Source of the DNA: Sedimenticola sp.
Lineage (GTDB): Bacteria > Pseudomonadota > Gammaproteobacteria > Chromatiales > Chromatiaceae
DNA: 60,345 bases
NCBI GenBank assembly: GCA_011051655.1
Contig: DRKS01000081.1
Span: 1-60,345 of the forward strand
Direction of reading: 5' to 3'
Under the pieces are notes generated by a model. It ran no database searches. It saw only the letters and a program-made list of their open reading frames with translations, and was not told the DNA's origin. Below, piece after piece: positions 37,511 through 48,136 of the stretch. The position numbers and the translations under genes are program-made. Position 1 is the first letter of the stretch; the number at the start of each line of letters is the position of its first letter.

Positions 37511-39859
37511 ATGAGTGAAGAAAAAACCATAACGATCGAGGTGGATGGCCAGACCCTGGAGGCAAAACCGGGGGCGCTGCTCATCGACGTGACCGACGCT
37601 GCGGGCATCGATATCCCTCGTTTCTGTTATCACAACAAGCTGTCCGTGGCGGCAAGCTGCCGCATGTGCCTGGTGGAGGTGGAGAAGGTGCCAAAGCCCA
37701 TCCCGGCCTGCGCCACCCAGGTGACGGATGGCATGAAGGTCCAGACCCGCTCGCCGGTGGCGCTGGCGGCGCAGAAGGGCACCATGGAATTCCTGCTCAT
37801 CAATCACCCCCTGGACTGCCCCATCTGCGATCAGGGCGGCGAGTGCGAGCTGCAGGACGTGGCCATGGGCTACGGCAGCGATGTCTCCCGCTTCGTGGAA
37901 GGCAAGCGCGTGGTGCCCCAGACCGACGTGGGTCCGCTGATCGCCACCGACATGACCCGCTGCATTCACTGCACCCGCTGTGTGCGCTTCGGCGACGAGA
38001 TCGCCGGGATGCGGGAGCTGGGGGCCACCGGCCGCGGTGAACACATGACCATCGGCACCTATATCGCCCACAGCGTCGACTCCGAGCTGTCGGGCAACGT
38101 CATCGACCTGTGCCCGGTGGGCGCTTTGACCTCCAAGCCTTTCCGCTACCGGGCCCGGGCCTGGGAACTGACCCGGCGCGACGGCGTCGCGCCCCATGAC
38201 TCGGTGGGCTCGAACATCCAGATCCACGTGCGGCGCAACCGGGTCATGCGGGTGCATCCCCGCGAGAACGAGGCGGTCAACGAGGTCTGGATCTCGGACC
38301 GGGACCGCTTCAGCTACGAGGGCCTCTACAGCGATGATCGCCTGACCCGGCCGCTGATCAAGAAAAACGGCGCCTGGGCCGAGGCGAGTTGGGAAGACGC
38401 CCTGGAGGCCGCCGCCCGGGGTCTGAGATCCGTGGCGGCCGCCGACGCCGACCAGATCGGAACCCTGGTGTCTCCCACGGCCACCCTGGAAGAGCTCTAC
38501 CTGGCGCAGAAGATCACCCGCGGTCTCGGCAGCGCCAACATCGACCACCGCCTGAGACAGTCCGATTTCCGCTCGGAAGGGCCGGCCTTTCCCTGGCTGG
38601 GCCAATCCATCGCCGAGCTGGAAAAGGTCGACGCCGCCCTGCTGATCGGCTCCAACGTGCGCAAGGACCAGCCCCTGCTGGCCCATCGCCTGCGCAAGGC
38701 GTCGCTCAAGGGGGCGGAGGTCCACTTTGTGAATCCGCTGGGCCTGGATCTGCACTTCGATGCGAACCAGGTGGTGAGCGATCTGGCGGGCATGGTGCAC
38801 AACCTGGCGGGCATCGCCAAGGCCGCGGGCGGTTCCAAGGTCCTGGCCGGCCGGGTATCGGTCAGCGATGAGCACAAGGCCATTGCGAAGAAGCTGAAGA
38901 GTGCCGGGTCGGCCACGATCCTGCTGGGCAACCTGGCCCAGTCCCATCCGGATTACTCCATCCTGTACGGCCTGGCCTCATCCATCGCCGAGTCCACGGG
39001 CGCCGCCCTGGGCATTCTGCCGGCCGCCGCCAACACCATCGGCGCGGCGCTGGCGGGCGCCGTTCCGAAATACGGCGCCGGGGCCAGACCCGCGGAGAAG
39101 ACCGGCCTCAACGCCCGGACCATGCTGGAGTCGCCACGCAAGGGCTATCTCCTGCTCGGCCTGGAGCCCGGCCTCGATTGCGCCAACCCGGCGCTGGCCA
39201 AGCAGGCCCTGGCGGGGGCCGAATGCGTGGTTGCCCTCACCGCCTACCGCAGCCCCTCCCTCGAGGAGACGGCGGATGTGATGCTTCCCATCGGGGCCTT
39301 CGCCGAGACCTCCGGCACCTTCGTGAATGCCGAAGGCGCCTGGCAGGGCTTTGGCGGTGCGGTCGCCCCCCTTGGAGAGGCGCGGCCCGGCTGGAAGGTG
39401 CTGCGCGTATTGGGCAATCTGATGGACCTGAAAGGCTTCGATTATCTCAGCTCCGAGGAGGTGCGTGACGAGCTGCAGCAGGCCTGCGCCGGCGCCAGGC
39501 CGGAGAATGACCTGGACAACACCACCGATGGGGAGATCCAGGCCTCGGCCGGCAAGCTGATGCGCATCGGAGAGGTCCCCATCTATGCGGCGGATGCCCT
39601 GGTGCGGCGCGCCGCCGCGCTACAGGAAACAAAGGACGCAAGGGATGCCGCGGTCGCACGCGCCAACGCCACCGTGGCCGGGAAGGCCGGCGTGGGGGAT
39701 GGCGATACGGTTGCTGTGGTGCAGGGCGGGCAGCGGGCGAAGCTGGTATTGCGTGTGGACGCCCGGGTGCCGGATGGCTGTGTTTGGGTTGCGGCCGGCG
39801 TACCTGGCAGCGAATCCCTTGGTGATCAATTCGGGGAAATCTCCCTGGAGAAGGTGTGA
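37511..39859 (+). CDS. nuoG: NADH-quinone oxidoreductase subunit G
   Basis: The 782-residue 75-kDa subunit starts with a [2Fe-2S] ferredoxin domain ([15 protein letters not shown]). A His/Cys-coordinated N5 cluster follows ([18 protein letters not shown]), then N4 ([10 protein letters not shown]) and a molybdopterin-oxidoreductase-like body without cofactor. It passes electrons from NuoF to NuoI. The length is nearer the Paracoccus type than the 908-residue E. coli protein, and I see no extra N7 cluster motif. ATG 37511 follows AGAGAAG. Confidence 0.95.
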   Translation: MSEEKTITIEVDGQTLEAKPGALLIDVTDAAGIDIPRFCYHNKLSVAASCRMCLVEVEKVPKPIPACATQVTDGMKVQTRSPVALAAQKGTMEFLLINHPLDCPICDQGGECELQDVAMGYGSDVSRFVEGKRVVPQTDVGPLIATDMTRCIHCTRCVRFGDEIAGMRELGATGRGEHMTIGTYIAHSVDSELSGNVIDLCPVGALTSKPFRYRARAWELTRRDGVAPHDSVGSNIQIHVRRNRVMRVHPRENEAVNEVWISDRDRFSYEGLYSDDRLTRPLIKKNGAWAEASWEDALEAAARGLRSVAAADADQIGTLVSPTATLEELYLAQKITRGLGSANIDHRLRQSDFRSEGPAFPWLGQSIAELEKVDAALLIGSNVRKDQPLLAHRLRKASLKGAEVHFVNPLGLDLHFDANQVVSDLAGMVHNLAGIAKAAGGSKVLAGRVSVSDEHKAIAKKLKSAGSATILLGNLAQSHPDYSILYGLASSIAESTGAALGILPAAANTIGAALAGAVPKYGAGARPAEKTGLNARTMLESPRKGYLLLGLEPGLDCANPALAKQALAGAECVVALTAYRSPSLEETADVMLPIGAFAETSGTFVNAEGAWQGFGGAVAPLGEARPGWKVLRVLGNLMDLKGFDYLSSEEVRDELQQACAGARPENDLDNTTDGEIQASAGKLMRIGEVPIYAADALVRRAAALQETKDARDAAVARANATVAGKAGVGDGDTVAVVQGGQRAKLVLRVDARVPDGCVWVAAGVPGSESLGDQFGEISLEKV

Positions 39860-39863
39860 TCTC

Positions 39864-40871
39864 ATGGATGCATTCTTAGACATACTCTGGATTCTTATCA
39901 AGATCGTGGCTATCGTGCTGCCGCTGATGCTCTGCGTGGCCTACTACACCCTGGCCGAGCGCAAGGTCATCAGCTATATGCAGGTGCGCATCGGCCCCAA
40001 CAGGGTCGGCCCCAGGGGTTCGCTGCAGCCCATCGCAGACGCCGTCAAGCTGATGTTCAAGGAGATCATTCTCCCGACCAACGCCAACAAGACCCTGTTC
40101 ATCCTGGCCCCCATGCTCTCCATCGGCCCGGCGCTGGCGGCCTGGGCAGTGTTCCCCTTCAGCGAGGATCTGGTGCTGGCGGACATCAACGCCGGCCTGC
40201 TCTATCTCCTGGCCCTGACCTCGGTGGGGGTCTACGGGGTGATCATCGCCGGCTGGGCGTCCAACTCGAAATACGCCTTTCTCAGCGCCATACGCTGTGG
40301 CGCCCAGATCGTGGCCTATGAGATCGCCATGGGCTTCGCCCTGGTGGTGGTGCTGATCGCCGCCGGCAGCCTCAACCTCGGGGATATCGTGCAGGCCCAG
40401 GCGGGAAGCTGGGGTTTTCTCAACTGGTTCTGGATACCGCTGCTGCCCATTTTCGTGATCTACTTCGTCTCCGGCGTGGCCGAGACCAACCGGGCCCCCT
40501 TCGACGTGGCCGAAGGCGAGTCCGAGATCGTGGCCGGCTTCCATGTCGAGTATTCCGGCATGACCTTTGCGGTCTTCTTCCTGGCGGAATACGCCAACAT
40601 GATCCTGATCTCCGCATTGACCGCGATCATGTTCATGGGCGGCTGGCTGTCGCCCTTCCACGGCATCCCGCTGCTGGGAACCCTGTTCGATCTGGTGCCC
40701 GGATTCATCTGGCTGCTGCTCAAGACCCTGGTGGTGGCCTTCCTGTTTCTCTGGTTCCGCGCGACCTTCCCGCGCTACCGCTATGACCAGATCATGCGCC
40801 TGGGCTGGAAGGTATTCATTCCCATCACCATCGTCTGGATCGTGCTGGCGGGCTTTTTCGTGGCGGTTTGA
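39864..40871 (+). CDS. nuoH: NADH-quinone oxidoreductase subunit H
   Basis: The 335-residue membrane subunit joins the two arms and lines the quinone chamber. It has eight or nine helices, the conserved [20 protein letters not shown] segment and the acidic loop [23 protein letters not shown] 39864 starts 4 bp after the nuoG stop, with GGAG in the nuoG end. The longer open frame from 39585 overlaps nuoG and is rejected. Confidence 0.96.
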   Translation: MDAFLDILWILIKIVAIVLPLMLCVAYYTLAERKVISYMQVRIGPNRVGPRGSLQPIADAVKLMFKEIILPTNANKTLFILAPMLSIGPALAAWAVFPFSEDLVLADINAGLLYLLALTSVGVYGVIIAGWASNSKYAFLSAIRCGAQIVAYEIAMGFALVVVLIAAGSLNLGDIVQAQAGSWGFLNWFWIPLLPIFVIYFVSGVAETNRAPFDVAEGESEIVAGFHVEYSGMTFAVFFLAEYANMILISALTAIMFMGGWLSPFHGIPLLGTLFDLVPGFIWLLLKTLVVAFLFLWFRATFPRYRYDQIMRLGWKVFIPITIVWIVLAGFFVAV

Positions 40872-40887
40872 TGAGGCGGAATAAGAG

Positions 40888-41376
40888 ATGAAGGTATTGA
40901 CTGACTACTTCCGGAGCCTGTTCCTGCTGGAGCTTTTGAAAGGCCTGCAGTTGACGGGGCGCTATCTGTTCGCCAAGAAATTCACCATCCAGTATCCGGA
41001 GGAGCGGGCGCCGCTGTCGCCGCGCTTCCGCGGCCTGCACGCCCAGCGCCGGTATGAAAACGGGGAAGAGCGCTGTATCGCCTGCAAGCTCTGTGAGGCG
41101 ACCTGCCCAGCCTTGGCCATTACCATCGAGGCCGAGCCGAGGGAGGATGGCTCCCGCCGCACGACGCGATACGAGATCGACCTGTTCAAGTGCATATTCT
41201 GTGGCTACTGCGAGGAGTCCTGCCCGGTTGATGCAATCGTGGAATCTCACGTATACGAGTACTGCTTCGAGAACAAGGGCGAGAACATCATGACCAAGGA
41301 AAAGCTGCTGGCCAACGGCGACAAGCACGAGGCGCAGATAGCGAAGGATCTTGAGGCTCAGGCGCCCTACCGGTAG
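40888..41376 (+). CDS. nuoI: NADH-quinone oxidoreductase subunit I
   Basis: The 162-residue TYKY subunit carries two [4Fe-4S] clusters, N6a and N6b. Their ligands are the paired ferredoxin motifs [12 protein letters not shown] and [12 protein letters not shown]. An amphipathic N-terminus ([20 protein letters not shown]) docks it on the membrane arm. Length and spacing are standard. Confidence 0.96.
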   Translation: MKVLTDYFRSLFLLELLKGLQLTGRYLFAKKFTIQYPEERAPLSPRFRGLHAQRRYENGEERCIACKLCEATCPALAITIEAEPREDGSRRTTRYEIDLFKCIFCGYCEESCPVDAIVESHVYEYCFENKGENIMTKEKLLANGDKHEAQIAKDLEAQAPYR

Positions 41377-41428
41377 TGCGCGCCCTGGGAATAGTTATGA
41401 CTGGTAAGCAAACCGTCTGGAAGAACCG

Positions 41429-42046
41429 ATGACGTTCGAAAAGTTTCTCTTTTATGTTTTTTCCGCGATTCTGGTGTTCGCCGCCACCATGGTGATCACC
41501 CGGCGCAACCCGGTGCATTCCGCATTGTTCCTGGTGCTGGCCTTTTTCACCAGCTCCATACTGTGGATGCTGCTGGAGGCGGAATTCCTGGCCATAGTGC
41601 TGGTGCTGGTCTACGTCGGCGCGGTTATGGTGCTGTTCCTGTTCGTCGTGATGATGCTGGATATCGACCAGGCGGCGATGCGCGCGGGCTTCATAAAGAT
41701 GCTGCCGGTGGGGCTGCTGGTGGCGGGCATCATGGCGGTGGAGATGTTTCTGGTCGTGGGGCCCAAGTATTTCGGTTTGGACAAGTACGCCATGCCGGCC
41801 CCCCATCCCGCCGACTACAGCAATACCGAAGAGCTGGGCAACGTGCTTTACACCATCTACATGTATCCCGTCGAGATCGCATCCGTGATCCTGCTGGTGG
41901 GCATCATTGCCGCTATTGGATTGACCTTGCGCCGGCGGCCCGACAACAAGCGCATCGACCCTGCCCTGCAGGTCCAGGTGAAGAAAGGGCCTGACCGCAT
42001 ACGCGTGGTGAAGATGCCCGCGGAAAAGAAAATGGAGGCGAAATGA
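41429..42046 (+). CDS. nuoJ: NADH-quinone oxidoreductase subunit J
   Basis: The 205-residue membrane subunit has five helices and the conserved third helix [20 protein letters not shown], which takes part in coupling. The N-terminal [18 protein letters not shown] is typical. The C-terminal tail is basic. ATG 41429 is 52 bp after nuoI, the longest gap inside the operon. Its stop overlaps nuoK by four bases. Confidence 0.95.
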   Translation: MTFEKFLFYVFSAILVFAATMVITRRNPVHSALFLVLAFFTSSILWMLLEAEFLAIVLVLVYVGAVMVLFLFVVMMLDIDQAAMRAGFIKMLPVGLLVAGIMAVEMFLVVGPKYFGLDKYAMPAPHPADYSNTEELGNVLYTIYMYPVEIASVILLVGIIAAIGLTLRRRPDNKRIDPALQVQVKKGPDRIRVVKMPAEKKMEAK

Positions 42047-42348
42047 TCGCACTCTCCGACTATCTGACTCTTGGGGCAATTCTGTTTTCGCTGAGTGTTG
42101 CCGGGATTTTTCTGAATCGTAAGAACGTCATCATTATCCTGATGTGCGTCGAATTGATGTTGCTGGCGGTAAACATGAACTTCATTGCCTTCTCCCGCTT
42201 TCTTGATGATGCGGCGGGGCAGGTGTTCGTGTTCTTTATTCTTACCGTTGCGGCGGCCGAGGCGGCTATTGGTTTGGCCATCCTGGTGGTGCTGTTCCGT
42301 AACCGGCGCACCATTAATGTTGCGGACCTGGATACCCTGCAGGGTTGA
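42043..42348 (+). CDS. nuoK: NADH-quinone oxidoreductase subunit K
   Basis: The 101-residue membrane subunit has three helices with the two buried glutamates of the proton path, in [14 protein letters not shown] and [13 protein letters not shown]. It overlaps nuoJ by ATGA, so translation is coupled. Length is standard for NuoK. Confidence 0.96.
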   Translation: MIALSDYLTLGAILFSLSVAGIFLNRKNVIIILMCVELMLLAVNMNFIAFSRFLDDAAGQVFVFFILTVAAAEAAIGLAILVVLFRNRRTINVADLDTLQG

Positions 42349-42383
42349 CGGCCCACTTTCAGACTGAATAGAAGAAGCACACC

Positions 42384-44366
42384 ATGGAAAAGATTTATCT
42401 TGCCATTGCCTTTACGCCTCTCATCGGAGCCATCATCGCGGGCTTTGCCGGGGCCAGAATCGGGCGGGCCGGCGCTCACTGGGTGACCAGCGTGGGTGTG
42501 GGCATCTCGGCCTTGTTGTCGATCTACGTGCTGCTGGGTTTCATCTCGGGCGACCGCCAGACCTTCAATGGCACCGTTTACCACTGGATGGTCAGCGACG
42601 GCATTACCTTCGAGGTCGGCTTCCTGGTGGATACGCTCACCGCCCTGATGATGAGCGTGGTGACCTTCGTCTCGCTGTGCGTGCACGTCTACACCATCGG
42701 CTATATGTCCCATGACGAGGAGAACTGGCCCGGGGGCAGCCTGGCCGGGACCAATAGTTACCAGCGTTTTTTCAGCTATATCTCGCTGTTCACCTTCTCC
42801 ATGCTGATGCTGGTGATGTCCAACAACTTCCTGCAGTTGTTCTTCGGCTGGGAGGCGGTGGGCCTGGTTTCCTACCTGCTGATCGGCTTCTGGTCCGTGC
42901 GCGAATCGGCGATCTTCGCCAACCTGAAGGCCTTCCTGGTCAACCGCGTGGGCGATTTCGGCTTCCTCCTCGGTATCGCCGCCGTGGCCATGTATTTCAA
43001 CAGCATCAGCTATGTGGACGTTTTCGCCAAGGCGCCGGAGCTGGCCGATACCCAGATCCAGATATGCGGTGTTTCTTTGTCGTTGATGTCGGTTATCTGC
43101 ATCCTGCTGTTTATCGGCGCCATGGGTAAGTCGGCCCAGGTGCCGTTGCACGTGTGGCTGCCTGATTCGATGGAAGGCCCGACGCCGATCTCGGCCCTGA
43201 TCCATGCGGCCACCATGGTGACCGCCGGCATCTTCATGGTGGCGCGCATGTCGCCGCTGTATGAGCTGTCCGAGACGGCGCTGAGCTTCGTCCTGATCAT
43301 CGGCGCCACCACCGCCTTCTTCACCGGCCTGATCGGTATTGTGCAGAATGACATCAAGCGGGTGGTGGCTTACTCGACCCTCTCCCAGCTCGGCTATATG
43401 ACCGTGGCCCTGGGCGCGTCGGCCTACGCCGCCGGCATTTTTCATCTGATGACCCACGCCTTCTTCAAGGCCCTGCTGTTTTTGGCGGCGGGTTCGGTCA
43501 TCATCGCCATGCATCATGACCAGGATATCCGCAACATGGGCGGTTTGAAAAAGTACATGCCCATCACCTATTGGACCTCGCTGATCGGCACCCTGGCCTT
43601 GATCGGCTTCCCGGGCATGTCCGGCTTTTTCTCCAAGGATTCCATTATCGAGGCCGTGCATCATTCCAGCATTCCAGGCTCCGGGTACGCCTATCTGATG
43701 GTGATCCTGGGCGTGTTCGTGACGGCCCTCTACAGTTTCCGCATGTTCTTCCTGGTGTTTCATGGCAAAGAGCGCATGGATGAGCATACCAGGCATCATT
43801 TGCAGGAATCCCCCAGGGTGGTGACCGTGCCGTTGATCCTGCTGGCCATCCCGTCGGTGTTTATCGGGGCCATGACGGTCGGCGGCGTGGTGTTTGGCGA
43901 CTGGTTCCAGGGTGTCATTTATGTGGCGCCCCAGCATGATGTGGTGGGGGAGCTGGCCAAGGGCTATCACGGCGTGCTGGGCTTCATCATGCACGGACTC
44001 TTCGGCCTGCCGACCTTCCTTGCCGCTGCCGGTTTCGGCACGGCCTACTACATCTATATGAAGAATCCAGATATTGCGGACAGGATCAAAGGCTCCGCCG
44101 CCTTGCTGCACAAGCTGCTGGATAAGAAATACTTTTTCGATGAGCTCTATCAGTTCCTGTTTGCCGGCGGCAGCCGGGGGCTGGGCAATGCCTTGTGGAA
44201 GGGCGGAGACCGGGTTCTGATCGATGGCATGGTGGTGAACGGCTCGGCCCGCATGGTGGGTGTCCTGGCCGCCTTTATCCGCCATCTCCAGACCGGCTAT
44301 CTGTATCACTATGCATTTGCCATGATTCTCGGCCTGCTAGCCCTGCTGGCCCTGTTTGTAATCTAA
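42384..44366 (+). CDS. nuoL: NADH-quinone oxidoreductase subunit L
   Basis: The 660-residue distal antiporter-like subunit pumps protons. It has about 16 helices, the key glutamate in FGWEAVGLVSYLLIGFW, the lysine/histidine block AMGKSAQVPLHVWLPDSMEGPTP (given in parts AMGKSAQVPLHV and WLPDSMEGPTP) and a long C-terminal lateral helix that ties the membrane arm together. ATG 42384 is 35 bp after nuoK. Confidence 0.97.
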   Translation: MEKIYLAIAFTPLIGAIIAGFAGARIGRAGAHWVTSVGVGISALLSIYVLLGFISGDRQTFNGTVYHWMVSDGITFEVGFLVDTLTALMMSVVTFVSLCVHVYTIGYMSHDEENWPGGSLAGTNSYQRFFSYISLFTFSMLMLVMSNNFLQLFFGWEAVGLVSYLLIGFWSVRESAIFANLKAFLVNRVGDFGFLLGIAAVAMYFNSISYVDVFAKAPELADTQIQICGVSLSLMSVICILLFIGAMGKSAQVPLHVWLPDSMEGPTPISALIHAATMVTAGIFMVARMSPLYELSETALSFVLIIGATTAFFTGLIGIVQNDIKRVVAYSTLSQLGYMTVALGASAYAAGIFHLMTHAFFKALLFLAAGSVIIAMHHDQDIRNMGGLKKYMPITYWTSLIGTLALIGFPGMSGFFSKDSIIEAVHHSSIPGSGYAYLMVILGVFVTALYSFRMFFLVFHGKERMDEHTRHHLQESPRVVTVPLILLAIPSVFIGAMTVGGVVFGDWFQGVIYVAPQHDVVGELAKGYHGVLGFIMHGLFGLPTFLAAAGFGTAYYIYMKNPDIADRIKGSAALLHKLLDKKYFFDELYQFLFAGGSRGLGNALWKGGDRVLIDGMVVNGSARMVGVLAAFIRHLQTGYLYHYAFAMILGLLALLALFVI

Positions 44367-44388
44367 AGAATAAGGTAGGACGCTTCGC

Positions 44389-45903
44389 ATGAGTGCTGAC
44401 TGGCCAATCCTGAGCTTTACCACCTGGCTGCCGATTATCGGTGGCGCAGTACTGCTTGCAATGGGTGATAAGTCTAACAATGCCTCCCGCTGGCTGGCGC
44501 TGGCAACCGCTATCCTGACCTTTCTGATCAGCCTCGGGCTGTATACCGGCTTCGATACCAGCACTGCGCAGATGCAGTTTGTCGAGAGGACTCCCTGGAT
44601 TCCGCTGTTCAACGTTGAATACTATCTGGGCGTGGACGGCATCTCGATGCCGCTGATCATCCTGACCACCTTTATCACCATCTTCGTGGTGATCGCGGGC
44701 TGGGAGGTCATCCAGTACAAGCCGGCCATGTACATGGCAGCCTTCCTGATCATGGAAGGCGTGATGGTGGGCGTGTTCTCGGCGCTGGACGCCATGCTGT
44801 TCTATGTGTTCTGGGAGGCCATGCTGATACCGATGTTTCTTATCATCGGCATCTGGGGCGGGCCCAACAGGGTGTACGCCACCATCAAGTTCTTCCTCTA
44901 TACCTTCTTCGGCTCGGTGTTCATGCTGGTGGCCCTGATCTACATGTATTTCAAGTCCGGCAGCATGGAGATCCTCGCCTTCCATGATCTGAAGCTGGGG
45001 CTGGCGGAACAGATCCTGATTTTCGTGGCCTTCCTGGCGGCCTTCGCCGTGAAGGTGCCCATGTGGCCGGTGCATACCTGGCTGCCGGACGCCCATGTGG
45101 AGGCCCCCACCGGCGGCTCTGTGATCCTGGCGGCCATCATGCTCAAGATCGGCGGTTACGGCTTCCTGCGCTTCAGCATGCCCATCACGCCCGATGCCAG
45201 CCAACACCTGGACTGGCTGATCATCCTGATGTCGCTGATCGCGGTGGTCTATATCGGTTTCGTGGCGCTGGTGCAGCAGGATATGAAAAAACTCATCGCC
45301 TACTCATCCATCGCCCACATGGGCTTTGTCACCCTGGGCTTTTTCATCGTCTTCCGGATCGCGGCCAATGCCGATGCGGCTGCTGGCGGGCTGCTCGGGC
45401 TGGAAGGGGGCATGGTGCAGATGGTTTCACACGGCTTCATCTCCGGCGCCCTGTTCCTTTGTGTCGGTGTTCTGTATGACCGGGTGCACAGCCGCCAGAT
45501 TGCGGACTATGGCGGCGTCATTCATACCATGCCGGTCTTTGGCGCCTTCATGGTGTTCTTCGCCATGTCCAACGCCGGCCTGCCGGGCACCTCCGGGTTC
45601 GTCGGCGAATTCATGGTGATTCTGGCGAGTTTCCGCGCCGACTTCTGGTTCGCCTTCCTGGCCGCCACAACGCTGATTCTCGGCGCCGCCTATTCCCTGT
45701 GGATGGTGAAGCGGGTGGTCTTCGGGGAGGTTGGAAACGACAAGGTAAGGGCCTTGCAGGATATAAATACGCGGGAGTTTGTGGTTTTGGGTTCCCTGGC
45801 GATTGCCGTGCTGGTGCTTGGCCTGTGGCCCGCGCCCCTGGTCGAGGTAATGGATGCCTCGCTGGTGAAGCTGCTGGAACACGTCGCTGTATCCAAACTC
45901 TGA
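44389..45903 (+). CDS. nuoM: NADH-quinone oxidoreductase subunit M
   Basis: The 504-residue antiporter-like proton-pumping subunit has 14 helices. The key glutamate is in YVFWEAMLIPMFLIIG, and VKVPMWPVHTWLPDAHVEAP marks the central channel. The standard bacterial length and its position after nuoL support the call. It starts 22 bp after nuoL. Confidence 0.97.
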   Translation: MSADWPILSFTTWLPIIGGAVLLAMGDKSNNASRWLALATAILTFLISLGLYTGFDTSTAQMQFVERTPWIPLFNVEYYLGVDGISMPLIILTTFITIFVVIAGWEVIQYKPAMYMAAFLIMEGVMVGVFSALDAMLFYVFWEAMLIPMFLIIGIWGGPNRVYATIKFFLYTFFGSVFMLVALIYMYFKSGSMEILAFHDLKLGLAEQILIFVAFLAAFAVKVPMWPVHTWLPDAHVEAPTGGSVILAAIMLKIGGYGFLRFSMPITPDASQHLDWLIILMSLIAVVYIGFVALVQQDMKKLIAYSSIAHMGFVTLGFFIVFRIAANADAAAGGLLGLEGGMVQMVSHGFISGALFLCVGVLYDRVHSRQIADYGGVIHTMPVFGAFMVFFAMSNAGLPGTSGFVGEFMVILASFRADFWFAFLAATTLILGAAYSLWMVKRVVFGEVGNDKVRALQDINTREFVVLGSLAIAVLVLGLWPAPLVEVMDASLVKLLEHVAVSKL

Positions 45904-45938
45904 TCCGCTCGAACCTATACTGATTTTGGAAATGATCA

Positions 45939-47375
45939 ATGCAATTTGAAGCGTCCAGTCTGATTCCGGTGCTGCCTGAGATCTTTATTCTCAGCGTGGC
46001 TTGCTTTGTCCTGGTGGTGGACCTGTTCATGGAGGACAGACAGCGCATCATCTCGTATTTCCTGACCCAGGCCGGCCTGCTGGTGGCCGTTCTGGTGACC
46101 CTTGGGGTCTCCCAGCCGGAGGCGCAGGTGGTGTTCGACGGCAGTTATGTGCGTGACGGCATGAGCGATGCGCTGAAGATAGGGATATATCTGATCAGCT
46201 TCGTGGCCTTCCTGTATGCCAAGGACTATCTGCGCGAGCGGGATTTGTTCAAGGGCGAGTACTTTGTACTGGGGCTGTTTGCGGTGCTTGGCATGATGGT
46301 GATGGTCTCGGCCTATAGTTTCCTCACCGCCTACCTGGGCCTGGAACTGCTGTCGCTTTCACTCTATGCCATGGTGGCCTTCGACCGCGACTCCAAGGCC
46401 GGATCGGAAGCGGCCATGAAATATTTCGTCCTGGGCGCCATAGCGTCCGGCATGCTGCTCTACGGCATCTCCATGATCTATGGCGCAACGGGTTCCATCG
46501 AATTCGAAAAGGTCGCCGCCGCGCTTACCGGTACGGGCATGGAAAACAAGGTGCTGGTTTTTGGGCTGGTGTTCGTCGTTATCGGCCTGGCCTTCAAGCT
46601 GGGCGCCGTGCCTTTCCACATGTGGATGCCGGATGTCTATCACGGCGCCCCGGTCACGGTCACCCTGTTCCTGGGCAGCGCTCCCAAGCTGGCCGCCTTT
46701 GCCCTGGCCATGCGCCTCCTGGTCGATGGCCTGGGGCCATTGCATGCGGACTGGCAGGGCATGCTGGTGGTCCTGGCCGTACTCTCGATGGCCCTGGGTA
46801 ACGTGATTGCCATTGCCCAGACCAATATCAAGCGTATGCTGGCCTATTCCACCATCTCACATGTCGGTTTTATCCTGCTGGGCATACTGGCGGGGACCAG
46901 TGAGGGATACTCGGCCTCGATGTTTTACACCATTGTCTACGCCATTACCTCGCTGGGAGGCTTCGGTATTGTCATCCTGCTCAGCCGGCAGGGCTTCGAG
47001 GCGGAGAACCTGGAGGATTACAAAGGACTGCACGAGCGCAGCCCCTGGTTTGCCGCCATGATGATGTTGCTCATGTTCTCCATGGCCGGCGTGCCGCCCA
47101 CCGTCGGCTTCTGGGCCAAGCTGTTCGTGCTGGACGCAGTCGTCAGTGTCGACCTGGTCTGGGTCGCCCTGGTGGGCGTGTTTTTCTCCATCATCGGAGC
47201 CTTCTACTACATTCGCATCGTAAAGCTGATGTATTTCGACAAGCCGGAGGCCGGGGAGTTGGTGACGGCGGGCATGGATACCCGGGTGGTGCTTTCCATC
47301 AATGGCGCGCTGATGCTGGTGCTTGGCCTGTTTCCGGCCGGCCTGCTGGCGTTGTGCGCCAGGGCGATCGGTTAG
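45939..47375 (+). CDS. nuoN: NADH-quinone oxidoreductase subunit N
   Basis: The 478-residue antiporter-like subunit closes the nuo operon. Landmarks are AYLGLELLSLSLYAMVAF with the key glutamate, FKLGAVPFHMWMPDVYHGAP with the channel lysine, and NIKRMLAYSTISHVGF. ATG 45939 is 35 bp after nuoM. No terminator separates it from the initiator tRNA 60 bp downstream, so read-through into the tRNA is likely. Confidence 0.97.
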   Translation: MQFEASSLIPVLPEIFILSVACFVLVVDLFMEDRQRIISYFLTQAGLLVAVLVTLGVSQPEAQVVFDGSYVRDGMSDALKIGIYLISFVAFLYAKDYLRERDLFKGEYFVLGLFAVLGMMVMVSAYSFLTAYLGLELLSLSLYAMVAFDRDSKAGSEAAMKYFVLGAIASGMLLYGISMIYGATGSIEFEKVAAALTGTGMENKVLVFGLVFVVIGLAFKLGAVPFHMWMPDVYHGAPVTVTLFLGSAPKLAAFALAMRLLVDGLGPLHADWQGMLVVLAVLSMALGNVIAIAQTNIKRMLAYSTISHVGFILLGILAGTSEGYSASMFYTIVYAITSLGGFGIVILLSRQGFEAENLEDYKGLHERSPWFAAMMMLLMFSMAGVPPTVGFWAKLFVLDAVVSVDLVWVALVGVFFSIIGAFYYIRIVKLMYFDKPEAGELVTAGMDTRVVLSINGALMLVLGLFPAGLLALCARAIG

Positions 47376-47434
47376 AGAACGCATGGTTGGGGTTGCGAAA
47401 ATGCCTGACTAGGGATATCATTCTCAAATGCCGG

Positions 47435-47511
<77 letters not shown>

Positions 47512-47518
47512 AATTCGG

Positions 47519-47544
47519 AAAACCCCGTTATCGGGGTTTTTTTT
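47519..47544 (+). terminator. Rho-independent terminator after tRNA-fMet
   Basis: AAAACCCCG (47519-47527) pairs with CGGGGTTTT (47532-47540) across loop TTAT, followed by more Ts to 47544. It should end the nuo/tRNA transcript. Confidence 0.93.
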
Positions 47545-47556
47545 CGGGCCGGGTTT

Positions 47557-47584
47557 TTGGATTTTGTCTGCATGGCAGTATAAT
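47557..47584 (+). promoter_or_regulatory. Sigma-70 promoter of the rimP operon
   Basis: A perfect TATAAT lies at 47579-47584 with a partial -35 TTGGAT at 47557-47562 (16-bp spacer). It is placed right after the terminator and 78 bp before rimP. Confidence 0.6.
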
Positions 47585-47614
47585 ATCCGGATTCATTCCG
47601 GCGTTTTGATGAAG

Positions 47615-47635
47615 TGGGCCATTGGCCCATTTTTT
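47615..47635 (+). promoter_or_regulatory. rimP leader attenuator-like terminator hairpin
   Basis: TGGGCC (47615-47620) pairs with GGCCCA (47624-47629) around ATT and is followed by six Ts, only 26 bp before the rimP ATG and downstream of the promoter. A terminator-like hairpin here matches the rimP-leader element proposed in gammaproteobacteria. It could let NusA or other operon products control read-through. Confidence 0.7.
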
Positions 47636-47661
47636 GTTTGTGTTTCCGGGACCAGCAGGGT

Positions 47662-48120
47662 ATGCGGAGTGCTCCAGAAAGTTTGAGCCGGCTGATTCGC
47701 CAGGTTGTCGAGTCGATGGGATATGAGTTGGTGGGCGTTGAGCTTCTGACCGGGAAAAAGGCCGGAGCCCTGTTGCGTGTTTACGTCGACCGGGAGGAGG
47801 GCATCACCCTGGATGACTGCGCGGCGGTGAGTCATCAGGTGAGCGGTCTGTTGGACGTTGAGGATCCGATCAAGGAAAATTACGATCTTGAAGTGTCCTC
47901 GCCGGGATTGGACAGGCCATTGTTTTATAAGGAACATTACGAACGTTTTGCGGGCAGAAAGGCACGCATCAGGTTGCGGGCGATGTTGCACGGGCGCCGC
48001 CGCTACGAGGGTGTCCTCGCCGGCGTGCGGGATAATGAGATTCTGCTCGAAGTAGAAGGTGAACAGGTTGAATTGCCGTTGGATCAAATTGAGACTGCAC
48101 GGCTCGTACCGGAATTCTGA
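47662..48120 (+). CDS. rimP: Ribosome maturation factor RimP
   Basis: The 152-residue 30S assembly factor has an N-terminal alpha/beta domain (ESMGYELVGVELLTG, LRVYVDREEGITLDDCAAVS, DLEVSSPGLDRPL) and a C-terminal SH3-like barrel ending LPLDQIETARLVPEF. ATG 47662 gives the E. coli-like length. The longer frame from ATG 47614 would start inside the leader hairpin and is rejected. It heads the rimP-nusA-infB-rbfA-truB operon. Confidence 0.95.
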   Translation: MRSAPESLSRLIRQVVESMGYELVGVELLTGKKAGALLRVYVDREEGITLDDCAAVSHQVSGLLDVEDPIKENYDLEVSSPGLDRPLFYKEHYERFAGRKARIRLRAMLHGRRRYEGVLAGVRDNEILLEVEGEQVELPLDQIETARLVPEF

Positions 48121-48136
48121 TCGGGAATTGGAATAG

